In this document: positions 26,837 through 37,462 of the stretch, piece after piece
How positions within the stretch are numbered: position 1 is the first letter of the stretch
How the letters are laid out: the number at the start of each line of letters is the position of its first letter
Assembly (NCBI GenBank): GCA_029204225.1
Contig: CM055108.1
Span: forward strand, 19,598,279-19,662,278
DNA: 64,000 nt
Source of the DNA: Diphasiastrum complanatum
Taxonomy: Eukaryota > Streptophyta > Lycopodiopsida > Lycopodiales > Lycopodiaceae
Reading direction: 5' to 3'
Program-made: the position numbers and the translations under genes
Notes under the pieces: model-generated
Databases searched by the model: none
What the model saw: the letters and a program-made list of their open reading frames with translations, nothing else
Told to the model about the DNA's origin: nothing

Positions 26837-28435
26837 ATGTCATTAAACCTTAAAGATCCTGACGAGGAGATGGATCGACTAGTTCATGTTGGTGCACACC
26901 TTTCGTCCGAACAACTTTCTGATCTGGAAACTTCACTTTGCAAATATAGGGATGTATTTGCATGGAACTATATTGAAGTGAAAGGAATTTCGCCTGAAGT
27001 AGTGGTTCATACAATTCCTTTGGAAGACAACGCTAAGCCTATTTGGGCATAACCTTACAGAAGTAACCACGTATATCGCGAGAGAGTCGATGAAGATATT
27101 AAGAAATTGTTGGATGTTGGGTTCATTTATGAAGTCCAACATACTGATTGGGTACCACCCATTGTGATTGTACCCAAGAAGAATGGCAAACTTCGTATCT
27201 GTGTTGATCTCAAGAACCTTAATGCGGTTACAAAGAGAGACCATTTTCCCTTGCCTTTAAAGATCCAAATTTTAGAGGACATGGCAGGAGCTGAAGTTTT
27301 CAGCTTCTTGGATGGATTCAGCGATTATTTCCTTGTTCAAATAGTCCCTGAAGATAAACATAAAACGGCCTTTGCCACAGAAAACGGGGTTTATGCTTAT
27401 AATGTCATGCCTTTTGGCTTATGCATTGCCCCTTCAACGTTCCAGAGGGTCATGCAACTGGCCTTCCAAGACTTGTTACATCGGATTGTGGAGATTTATC
27501 TCGACGATCTGGGTGTACATTCCTTAGCGGCTACGCACCTTGATGCACTAGAGAAAACCTTCATTCACTGTCGTAGATTTGGAATCTCACTAAAACCTGA
27601 TAAATGCCAAATATGGGTCACCCATGGGATCGTACTCGGGCATATAATTTCAAAGGACGGTATTTCTACCGACCCGTCAAAAATCAAGGTTATAGCCTTT
27701 ACCTACAACAGTGAAGTAAGTTTATGTCTTCCTCGGTCATACAAATTATTATCGCATCTTTACAATCGATATGTCGGCAAGGCACGCCTCGTTTATTTAG
27801 TTGTGGTAGATCCTCGTTGGACCGAAGAACGAATTAAAGCCTTTAAGGAGTTGAAAGCAGCCCTTACCACGGCACCCATACTCCGCTCGCTAGATTACAC
27901 GAAAGAGTTTCATGTGCATATTGACGCAAGTAACTATGCCATTGGAGGTCTTCTTGCACACTCGAGTGAGTATGACAAAGACTTCCCAATACGTTTCTTG
28001 ATCAGGCAACTGGTGCTTGCTGAAGTAAACTATACAACCATCGAGAGAGAAGCATTGGCTATGGTCTATGCTGTACAACAACTAAGACATTATTTATTAG
28101 GCCAGACCTTTGCATTCTACACCGACCATCAAGACCTATTATACATTGTTAATAAATCCTATAAAACGAGACGTATAGCTCGATGGCTGTTGATACTAGA
28201 GGAATTTAATTTCCATGTGGTCATTCGGAAAGGGACCCAACATTTCATGGCGGATCAACTTTCCCGACTACCTAATGCTGAAAAAGCAACCGCACCAGTC
28301 AACGATGATCTTCCTGATGCATGTCTTTTTCATATTGATGCTACACCCTTATGGGCTGAGGAGATCACTCAGTTCCTAACCACAAGCACTCAAAGAAGGC
28401 CTGAGTACGGTGGAAAAAAGAAATTTTTTGCTTAA
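26837..28435 (+). pseudogene. Gypsy reverse transcriptase and RNase H
   Basis: A lead-in frame (26837-27052), then after one stop a 442-codon frame. RT landmarks: WVPPIVIVPKKNGKLRICVD; FSFLDGFSDYF with the first catalytic Asp; YNVMPFGLCIAPSTFQRVM; and YLDDL at about 27500 as the catalytic pair. After a connection region with local scrambling (about 27710-27830), RNase H follows with HIDASNYAIGG, TIEREALAM and FYTDHQDLLY, then the tail HFMADQLSRLP. All catalytic residues of RT and RNase H are still visible, making this the best preserved retroelement domain in the window. Flanking domains are broken, so the element is inactive. Confidence 0.92.
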
Positions 28436-28479
28436 AGCAGCGCCCTTTCAGTTAATAGCGGGACAACTTTACAAAAGGG

Positions 28480-28727
28480 GCGTTGATGACGGTATCATTC
28501 GATGATGTGCTTATGAATCTGAGATGCGACCGATCATATCTCAGGCTCATGAGGGTATTGGCGGTGGCCATTTCTCTGCTGAAGCCACAACTAAGATTAT
28601 CCTTCGAGCAGGATTATGGTGGTCATCCTTATTTAAAGACACATTTGTTGTCATTAAAACATGTGGTGTCTGTCAGCGTGCCACAGTCATATTTTTCCTC
28701 TTGAAGTTCTTCACTTGCATCACATAG
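28480..28727 (+). pseudogene. Second gypsy integrase zinc-finger fragment
   Basis: After RNase H the expected integrase begins (DDGIIR, AHEGIGGGHFSAEATTKII, WWSSLF, CGVCQRAT), giving the HHCC residues. It stops after CQRAT, and the catalytic core is missing. It is related to but different from the integrase start at 24230, so two gypsy copies contribute to this region. Confidence 0.8.
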
Positions 28728-28744
28728 TTCCATAAAGGGTTTTT

Positions 28745-29240
28745 GTCAAATCTCAACCGACAGATTCTATCAGATCTCAAGCAGAGCTCCTGTCAAATTT
28801 CGACCGAAGGCTTACTGTTAATTCTCAACTGGAGCCTTAAGTCCTGATCTCGATCGAAGCATTCAGTTCAATTTCGTTCGAAGCATTCTGTAAAAATCTC
28901 AATCGGAGCCGAAGTGCTCATTCAAATCTCAACCGGAGCCGAAGCGCTCGTTCAAAACTCAATCAAAGCTCCTGTCAAATCTCGATCGATGCGTTCCTGT
29001 CAGATCTCAACTGAAGCACCTGTCAAATCTTAACCAAAGCACCTGTCAAATCTCAACTGAAGCACTCATCAAATCTCGACCGAGGCACTACTCGGATCTC
29101 GACCAAAGAACCTATCAAATCTCAACCAGAGCGCTTCTATCATTGGAGCAACTCTTCGATCTCGATCGGCGCATACTGTTAAAACTCGATCGAAGTACCT
29201 ATTAAATCTCAATCGGAGGTTCCAAATTCAAAATCTAACA
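28745..29240 (+). repeat. CTCAACCGA-type minisatellite array (right copy)
   Basis: At least fifteen degenerate units of the type AATCTCAACCGAAGCNCCTGTC at about 25-35 bp spacing. The order GGCTTACTGTTAA, GGAGCCTTAAGT, then AAGCATTC matches the array before 22725. Confidence 0.85.
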
Positions 29241-29253
29241 AACCGGCACGTCC

Positions 29254-29290
29254 CATTAGAGGAGTTTTGAGCTCCAAAAAGACCCTTTAA
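29254..29290 (+). repeat. Lone terminus of the 9.4 kb TIR element family
   Basis: CATTAGAGGAGTTTTGAGC and then a CCAAAAAGACCCTTTAA end match the terminal inverted repeats at 32872-32907 and 42251-42285, with a few changes in the middle. No opposite end was found near it. It may be the remnant of a deleted copy. Confidence 0.65.
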
Positions 29291-30467
29291 GAATTCGTGC
29301 AAGATGTAGTTTATATTATTAAAATATTATAGCACTAATACATTTGACTTGCCATAACTTTTTAATCGTAGCTCAAAAGTATGTCATCTAACATATCATT
29401 GGAAAGCCCTGTCAAGCGCTTTCCAATGCACTAAACTCCGCTAAATTTGGACTTACCACTAAAAAGTTATGTCATTTTTAGTGTGGAATCAAAATGTGGA
29501 CTCAAAAACTTACTATCTTCCCAAGTGTCACCTGTCAAAAAATGCGAGGAAAAATATAGTGTCACATTTCTTGCATTTTTCGCAAAAAGTGTTTTTAGGA
29601 AGTGCCTAAATGGCCCAAAAACAACTTACATAAGTGGCGCTAAACACTTGGTTGCTCAGGAAGATAAAATTTGACGACAATGTCGGGTTTTTCACCTGTT
29701 GAAAAACCTGAGTAAATATGCAGACTATAGCGACTATTAGTTCAAATATGCAAACTGTTGAAAAACAGATAATTTTTTGCAAGTTTTATTTGAGAGAGTA
29801 AAAATCAGTGAAGGAAGAAGGGCTGTTGGGATGAGAAGAAGGCTGTTGGGATGAGTAGGAGTAGATTAAATTCCAACAGAGCTAATCTATTCTTTTGGTT
29901 TTTTTGAAACCAAAGTAGTTGTTTTTCCTTGGTTTGTTGTATTAGAACCAACCGTAGGGCTTTAGTATGCATGGGTTTTCCGGTTGGAATGCACCTTGGT
30001 TTTCAAGGGAGGCTTGAGCTTGAGACCAAAGAAACTTTGGATGACAAGCTAACCAAGTGGGCCGACCCTTGGATTTGTCGGTTGGAATGGAATTGACGCA
30101 TGATGAAGGGTCAACAATTTTGAAAATTGTTGGACTATCTGTATCAATTCATTGTTGCATTTTGGACAACCAAAGTTTGTTAGAGCTTCACATTTGGTAA
30201 TTTTAAAAGGAGTTCCAAAAGTGGATTTGGAATCAGCTCAAAAATCTTAAATTACTACCCAACAGGAGAAATTTCAATTTCTTGGAGCATGGGTGTGGCT
30301 TCCCAATTTTGGTAGGAGGAAATTGGTTTTTTCTTTTCCTTGGACAATATGCATGTTGTAGGCCTTTGATACTATTGCTTTTGTGTCAAGCTGAAATAAT
30401 CGGTCTGAATTTTTTTAAAACCGATCTTGACAAAACGATGGTAGTGGTATGGTTCTCAGGCAGGTAC
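29291..30467. other. No gene seen; repeat-derived
   Basis: 29440-29780 contains words shared with the copia LTR at 9943 (TGTCGGGTTTTTC, GCATTTTTCGC, AAATATGCAGAC, TTCAAATATGCAAAC), so it is probably a decayed LTR of a related family. The remainder has no recognisable coding content. Confidence 0.45.
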
Positions 30468-31522
30468 TGAAGAAACAAAACGTTTCTATTACCAAAGCTT
30501 TGCTAGCTTTAAATCCTCAGTCTGACGAAAAGACACAAAGCAAAAATGTTCGCAAACATCACGAAAAGACATGAAGCGGAAATGTTCACGAACACCCTGA
30601 CAAAAAGACACAAACACGAAAAATTCACGAAAGAAAATTTTTCGTGATACGGCAGGAGAAAGTCAGACAACGCAAAAGTCAAACGACTTGAAGCGACACA
30701 AAAATCTTCACGACACCTTTTTGACCTTCATGCTCCAAAGGATCAGGAAGATCATGCAAGTACCATGAAGTACAAAACCTTGATATGATATAATTACGTT
30801 AGCGGAAGAGCGTTAGGATGTGCCTAACCCACCTCTCTTTAATCCATGATTAGTTATAGATTGTTTAGTCTATCTAATTTGGTGTGCTAATCTGAGTGTA
30901 TAAGATACATACAGTAGCAGAAAGAAAATATACAAACTACAAAATAGAAGTCCGCCTGCGAGCGAGACAAGTTTTTGTAAGCAAGATCCACAGAGATCCA
31001 AGAAGTCCGTTAGTAAGCGAGACATTACTCATGGGAGAACACCACTTCTCTCATGCCAACACACTGTGTGGGTCTGTCATACAACGCTCAAAATCAAGAG
31101 GATCAATAGATGATACTGTAGCTATTACGCACATATCTCTCTTAATTTTGTCTGATCTTGAATGAAATACTGTCTGTCATCGCTTGTGTATCTCATTCAC
31201 TTATTTTATCAATTCCACACATTGGTTCAGTTTTGTTGAATGTTGTATTAATCTATAACGTAGATCAGCAGTGTCTATCTACTTTTTGGAGGATTGTAGG
31301 AATGATATAACAGACAGTGACCAGTAATCATATCTGAAGTCCATCCGAATTCATTTCATGAGCAATTAATTTGATTTCATTTTAGCAATGTCAATATCAG
31401 AGCTCATCCAAGTTTTGTCTTGCTTCGTTTCATTTCATCCAGTTTCACTTCGTTTCCTTTCGTTTCGTTACAGAGCTTGATTGATATTTGCAATCTACGA
31501 TCAACAACAATTTTTCGCATCA
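30468..31522 (+). repeat. Copia 5' LTR, with PBS at 31524-31535
   Basis: Starts TGAAGAAACAAAACG and ends TTCGCATCA. The next bases are A then TGGTATCAGAGC, a perfect initiator-tRNA-Met primer site. The first ~760 bp match 44237-44998 closely. Confidence 0.9.
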
Positions 31523-31635
31523 ATGGTATCAGAGCCCACCCTGTCATAGTCTGACATAGCTGCAAAGCTATCAGATCCAGGAGGCTAAGCATTCAAACAA
31601 AGAACCACCAACAATTGAGAACACAATTCCCAGCA

Positions 31636-32871
31636 ATGGCTTCAATAAGTAGCATACAATCCAAGATCTGTACAATCCTCGATTCATTAGGATCTAACTT
31701 CCTAGCATGGAAAGTTAAGACCTCGTTGATACTAAAGGGAGAAGGATTATTCCCCTAGGTAGATGGCACCGAGGAGATGCCTACAACAATAGGCAAGGAG
31801 CTACGCAAATGGAGGGAGAAGAATGACAAGGCAGAAGCCATGTTATCTTCATCCATCGAGGATAGCCTAAATCTTGACCTGGCTACAATCTCAACTGACA
31901 AACCTGTAGTGGGATGGCAAAGACCTCACTTCCTTTATTAGGAAGATGAAGGATCGGAAACCTGTATTACTTGAAGGTACGCCTACTTGTAGATCAAGTG
32001 CATCAAACTCATGATGATTCGCCAGATACTCTATGGCGCAGGAGACTATGTCATATGAATTCAATGATACTATATCAAGCAAGCCATCATGGAGCCATCA
32101 CATGGGTGAGCATCTCGAATGCAACCAGTTCGATGACCTGTGATGCATGTCTGAAGGGTAAGATGTCACATACTCCTTTTGTCAAAGACTCCTACAGAAC
32201 TACAAAGATTTTGGAGCTTGTACATTTTGACATCTGTGGACATTTCAACGTGATTTCAGTAGGAGGCTCAAAGTATTATATAACCTTGTTGATGATTACA
32301 GTAAATTTGCCAGAGTCTACTTTATTCACAATAAATTAGAAGCATTTGACAAATTCACAGAGTATGTGAATGTACTGGTAATAAAGTGAAACAGATCAGA
32401 ATAAATCGAGGTGGAGAATACATCCCAAATCAATTCACTGACTTCTGCAATGATCGTGGTATCATTCACAGAAGAACTACATCTTACACACAACGATGTT
32501 GCAGAAAGAAAGAAAGGGACTCTAATGGAAGCTGCTAGGTGCATGATGGCCTATTTAAAGGATCCAAGAGTGTTGTGGGCTGAAGCAGTAGCTATAGCTG
32601 CTTACATTCAAAACAGGACAAGAAAGTCTGGTGTTCCTCACACGACATTACATGACTCTATGGTGGGATAGAAAACCCAATCTGACTCACATCTATATCT
32701 TTGGCTATGCAGCTTATGCACATGTTCCTGATAAGCTTCGAAAGAAGCTTGATGAGGAAGCAAGAATATCTTTTAGGATATGACAATCATTCGTCATACT
32801 ACAGAATCTATATGCCAGAGACAAACACAGTGAAGACAGTCAGAGATGTCAAATTCGATAAGAGCAGAACG
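31636..32871 (+). pseudogene. Copia gag and integrase, left half
   Basis: Gag N-terminus from ATG 31636 (LGSNFLAWKVKTSLILKGEG), with an in-frame TAG about 40 codons in. A large deletion removes the rest of gag and the protease. The GAG-pre-integrase (DTLWRRRLCHMNSM, CDACLKGKMSHTPF) and integrase start (31971-32339) are followed by the core in shifting frames (32395-32650; RGGEY, then KKG-x-LMEAARCMMA). It ends with the linker (DVKFDKSRT) exactly where the TIR element begins. Its continuation is at 42286. Confidence 0.85.
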
Positions 32872-32907
32872 CATTAGAGGAGTTCTCAATATCAAAAAGA
32901 CCCTTTA
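32872..32907 (+). repeat. Left terminal inverted repeat
   Basis: Begins CATTAGAGGAGTTCTCAAT and ends AAAAAGACCCTTTA. It is 36 bp long, and its reverse complement is at the right end. Confidence 0.93.
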
Positions 32908-33337
32908 TAAAGATACTTTTATTTTTTTTCTTTAGTTTCGACCGTCACCAGACCCAATCAAAATGCACAGATTTGAAATCTACATAACATAGTTCAAATT
33001 AACTAAAAAATAAAAATGCAATATAGAAAACTTTTAAATGTGTGTCCGGGCAGCATGGACGTATCCCATTGGTTTCTTCTTCCTGTCCGACACGTGCTAA
33101 TCTGCCCGGCGTCAATACCTCAAGTTAAATTTACTTGACTATGCTGATTAGTATAATGAAAATTTCTAACTATACTAGTTACAGTTATAGAAATATAGTA
33201 TGTACAGTTACATAAAATATGATATATGCAGTAACTGTGACTATGTTGGCATTCACATTAGATTAAATGTGATATGAAAAATTGAAATTAAGTATCATAT
33301 CAGAGAGATTTTTGGCGCCCAAGCTTTGAAAATAGCA

Positions 33338-34717
33338 ATGGCAAGGAGATCCAGATCTACAATCGATTCTGTGATTCTTTACAATGAGAAAGATGAAGCT
33401 AATAACTGGAAGCCCACAAAATATACAAAGAACTCATGGGTATTGCTGCATCCATCATCAAAGGGCAATTTTTGACCAAAAAAAAGAGCAAAAATGACTT
33501 ACAAATCTTATTGGAAAGCAAAAATTTTGGAGTTTAAAACTACCCTGGGAGGTCAATCGATATCAGAAGTCTTAGTGCAACATGTATATATGCATTCAGA
33601 AATCAAAGTACATGATATCAATCCTCATGATCATCAAAAATGTAATTGTAAGTATATCAAAACATATGCACTCTACAACAATCATAGGTGATTTCCTTTA
33701 TTGATGCTCTTCAGATTATGATGTAAATGCTTCAACATTGTTTTTTTCTATTAGATTTATATCCATCATGCATAACTGAATGGGAGCCCGCATAATCACT
33801 TGCAGAAATATTAGACGTGATTCACTCTGATGTTGGAAAGCTGCAATACATAGGAAGAAGTCCAGAGGAACTTGCAGATTGTGGTATCTATTTTTATAAA
33901 TCTTTATATATGCCACAAACATATGGAGGTTTTGGCAAGCTCAAAGCAATTCCATTGCCTAGTTTTCAAAGTGATGAGTGGCCTACTCCTGACAGCATTG
34001 TTTCTGAATCCTTGATATTGTTTCTGCAAGCTACTCATTGATATTAGAAATGTTATGAAGATAAGCACAGGCTCAAAAATTGTTCACCTAAGTTGGTTCA
34101 TCTCATTGCATATATTTGTTGATTTTTTCTCGAGTGCTAGTGTTTGTAGGACACCAACTTTATTTGTTTGCAAGGATTTATCAGATGAGACTTTGTCAGA
34201 TCTCATGGATCAAGGCTGGGATAGTAAAACAAATAATGACATAGAATGCAGGATTAAAAAGTCCTCAATGATATTTCGTTATCATATCAAAAAGCAAATG
34301 CTCAGTCTCACATTTAGCTACCAGAGATACAAGAAAATTGAAAGTACATGGCTGCCACTGAATCAAGACTTTGAACTAAATGGTCACACAAACCGAATGG
34401 AGATAAGCATTATCTACAATGAGGAATATTTGACTACGGTTGAGGTGGAAGAGCATTGGAAGCTTGATTTTATCAGAATAGAGCTCATGCTATTACAAAC
34501 CAATCTACCAACATATTTCAAATTTATCATCAACGGAAGACTCGTAAGTACTTTATGTTTATTGTCATTTCAAAATAGAACAAAATAATAGAAAATGTCA
34601 TCATTTACAATTGCACATTCACTAATATTTGCCATGTCACAGATGCGAAAAAGACAGGAGCTGATAACGTGCTGCAAAGATCTACCTACAACAATCACCA
34701 TTGTGGGAGAACAATAG
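33338..34717 (+). pseudogene. TIR-element gene A, unknown function, spliced
   Basis: Exon 1 runs from ATG 33338 to 33647, ending at a strong GTAAGT donor, with one in-frame TGA near 33476. The next exon starts at 33755 after TTTTTTTCTATTAG; phase is kept, and it reads YIGRSPEELADCGIYFYKSL and YGGFGKLKAIPLPSF, with one TAA. Around 34030-34150 the frame is lost (a stop, then a frame change or a small unrecognised intron). A long frame then runs to 34543 (ECRIKKSSMIFRYHIKKQM, LEWF-like acidic stretches, FKFIINGRL), ending at a second GTAAGT donor. The last exon, 34643-34717, is short and basic (MRKRQELITCC) and ends in a stop. An AATAAA lies at about 34765. I recognise no domain and see no membrane segment or signal peptide. 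Clean splice signals and long frames argue that it was a real gene. Confidence 0.65.
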
Positions 34718-34912
34718 TTTCAAATAAACTTTAGTAAAAATCTGTGTATACACTCTTTCATTCAATAAATGAAAGCCCAAGTTGGGCATCTATACATGTA
34801 TTTTGTGCTCCCAAATTCATAATCTGGAGCAGCATTTGATATATCAATGTATATTTTTCTATGAAGTCTATACATGTATTTTTGTTCTATGCTATCTATA
34901 TTTTTTCTGATC

Positions 34913-36636
34913 TTAATTTAGCATAACTACATCATCCTTTGCACCATCATCAATAACAGGAGGCTGAAGCCTTGCCCTAGCCAGTATACTCAGGATAATT
35001 TCTTGTCTAAATCTGTACACCTGGCTTGATGTGTACTCAGGAATTGTAAACTGCAAAATAGAACATTCATGTATTAGTAATGGCCAAAAACATCACCATA
35101 ATAGAAAAGTAATCATGATTCCAAAATAAGAATAAACAGAATTTATTACCTTAGAAATATCAACATCTTGTTGAAGGTTGAACCACTCTAAAAACAACTT
35201 GCCATTGTATAATGTGTACCACCCACAGTTGAATGAATCATTTTGCTGGGGTGACTGCAAAATAATTCAGCACACAAGAAATCAATTATGAAACAAAATG
35301 AATTAGATTGAAAATATTTCATTAGAATACTGATTTCAAAATGCCATTAAGAAAGACAGAGTTTACCTCCAAACTAACGATCTGCCAGTCCACGAAATGG
35401 GGAATGTTTGTAGGAATATATTTACTTAGATATGGAAGGCATATATCTACATCCTTATGCGTATTTCTCGCCGAATTCATCTTGACACAAAAACCTTTAA
35501 TAATATTATTATTACAAATCTCTTAATTGAGATCAAGTTTAAACTCCAGTGGTCACTGCAAAATAAGATTGAAATTTCTTTAGCTGCAATTCTGAGAACT
35601 ATTTCCATTGACAATGCCAATGTTAATGCATAAAACAGCAAGAAGCATTTATCTTACTTCGTATGATAAGGTATGAGCAGATACTTTGTCGCTGGTGTGA
35701 ATCCACTTGTCAGACACTGTGACAATGTGTCATTGTTCTCCTTGAAGGCCTGAAGCAGAAAGTTACTCAACACCAACAACTCATTTGATGAATCTCTTGC
35801 AATGTCATATTGCAAGAGTCTAAGCCCAGACTCTATCACAGGATCACTGATAGGAGCCCGTCTGACTTTGAGATCCAAGCAATCTATAACTCTAAAATTA
35901 ATACTAAAATCAACTTCATCTAGTCTAAAGCAAAAAGGAGTACCAATAGTATCTATAGCATCGGATATGTCTTTCTCAAATTTAAGATAATCATCCGAAT
36001 CTATATATGTATAAAAATTTGGATGATGAGGAGGAGGTGGATGTGTAGTATCTATAGTAATTGAAGGGGTATCCAAAACAGAGGTAGCTATATTTACAGC
36101 ATTATCAACAGCAGCGTTATCTACAATGGATTCCGGGTTAGGCTTCACAGAATCTGAAGGGTTAGGCTTTACTTTCTTAGGAGCACGCTTGGGGGCTGTT
36201 TGCTTCCTAGGACGTTTCATAGGAAGATCAGTCCTATCTACATGAGTTGGTCTAGGAGCAGCAGGCTGAGATACATGTAACCTACAGTATCTATCCCTCA
36301 TCCTCATCAGGAGCTGAAAATCCTTGGGCATTATGGTAACCCTCTTGGAATGGATTGCAAGCAAAAAAGAATCCTAAAAAAAAAGGCTAATGTAATCTTC
36401 AGCAGCCTCTTGAAGGCACTAAGATCATTTCTTGTTATGTTCCGGACAGCACGGTAGAATGGAGCTCTTGGGATCAACAGAGCTGTTGATCTCTAATACT
36501 TGCGTATCTCAGAGAGCCACCTGCTGCAGTTGCGTGCTCTAGGTCTAGCGGGTGGTGTGATGGCAACCGCAGGGGATGAGGATGAGCCAGGAGAGAAGAA
36601 GTTCCTCCTTGTCTGCTTTCTCCTATCCATGGACAT
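34913..36636 (-). pseudogene. Histone H3-like fold fused to a Ulp1-type cysteine protease
   Basis: Minus strand, start ATG at 36636. A short basic, Ser-rich tail leads to an H3 alphaN/alpha1 block (about 36515-36425: EIRKY, a TAG where Gln is expected, STALLIPRAPFYRAVRNIT). About 8 residues of loop 1 are missing with a frameshift. Next come the alpha2-alpha3 blocks (QEAAEDYISLFF, a TAG at the Glu, DSFLLAIHSKRVTIMPKDF; about 36412-36310). IP, VRxIT, AEDY and KDF point to centromeric rather than canonical H3. A Lys/Pro-rich linker follows, then a C48 protease: DHWSL holds the catalytic His (exon 2, 35555-35367), Asn stands in for the catalytic Asp (KMNSAR), then Gln (SPQQND) and Cys (SFNCGW) in exon 3 (35254-35150). 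Exon 4 is 35050-34913. Donors are GTAAGA, GTAAAC and GTAATA; acceptors are TGCAG. A further frameshift lies after the His. Known Ulp1 enzymes cleave SUMO; in DNA viruses and Polintons relatives mature capsids. The role here is unknown. Confidence 0.8.
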
Positions 36637-36730
36637 GTACTATGTGATAGTGGACTTGTGCGTAACGGTTAGGATGAGCAGGGAGGGATGATAAAAACTC
36701 GCAGAGGACTGATATGTACGGACAGAGTGT

Positions 36731-37448
36731 ATGGTATATCGGACCTGTGCGAGTCGAATATCAGAGAGAATGATTAATTTTGAGAAAAGACGCACAAGTG
36801 CGATATGGGATGACACGTAGGCAGACGTATCACACATGTGCGCATGGAAGACGGTAGGAGGAATTTTGATTGTGAAGGACGCGCACAAGTGCGATATGTG
36901 GAGCCTAAAAAAAAGTGAAAAAAATTCATCGAAGTTTGTGATTTTATATCACGGTTTCCACGTGCGAAAGAACGTCGTGTCACATGTGTGGGAGTTGTAT
37001 GAACAAATGCAAGAGCGACATGTGTCACCCTGTCACATTACACGTGTGGAATTTGTATAATCAAATGCGAGAGCGACATGTGTTGTCGAGCAAACGAATG
37101 AACACGCGAGACGTTTCCAGGTGTCATTTCACACGTGTGCAGGTGTCACCTCACACATGCCTACGCCTGTAGTCCAATTGAAAGTTGACACGTGTCCTAA
37201 GTCCGTTGACCACACATGCAAAAATTTAGTATAAATGGCACAAAAACCGATTAATTTTTTACCTTTTTCGTTCTCGAAATTCGTGGCATATCGCTCTTGT
37301 GCATGCTCATTGCCTTCTGTTTGCTTGCAACTGTACCTACTCGTGCACAAGTGCGATATTCGGTTTCTGCCTGTCGTACACATCCCTCTTGTGCGCCATT
37401 TTGATAGTTAGTTTTGGTTCAGTTCTCCCTCGCGCACAAGTGCGATAT
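36731..37448. promoter_or_regulatory. Divergent control region with repeated GCACAAGTGCGATAT
   Basis: The 15 bp word GCACAAGTGCGATAT (a GCACxxGTGC palindrome plus GATAT) occurs exactly at 36792-36806, 36883-36897, 37345-37359 and 37434-37448. A one-mismatch inverted copy is at about 37287-37301 and looser ones are near 36733. GAGCGACATGTG occurs twice (about 37013 and 37074), along with many CACATGTG or CACGTGT words. A TATA box TATAAAT at 37230-37236 suits the rightward gene. The region separates the leftward H3-Ulp1 gene from the rightward gene. It may be a binding array for an element-encoded or host factor. Confidence 0.75.
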
Positions 37449-37462
37449 TCACATTACTGCCA

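Noticed and set aside
36774-37383. His/Cys/Thr-rich open frames on both strands in the divergent region
   Set aside because: They result from repeated CACATGTG and GCACAAGTGC words, which are better explained as regulatory repeats.
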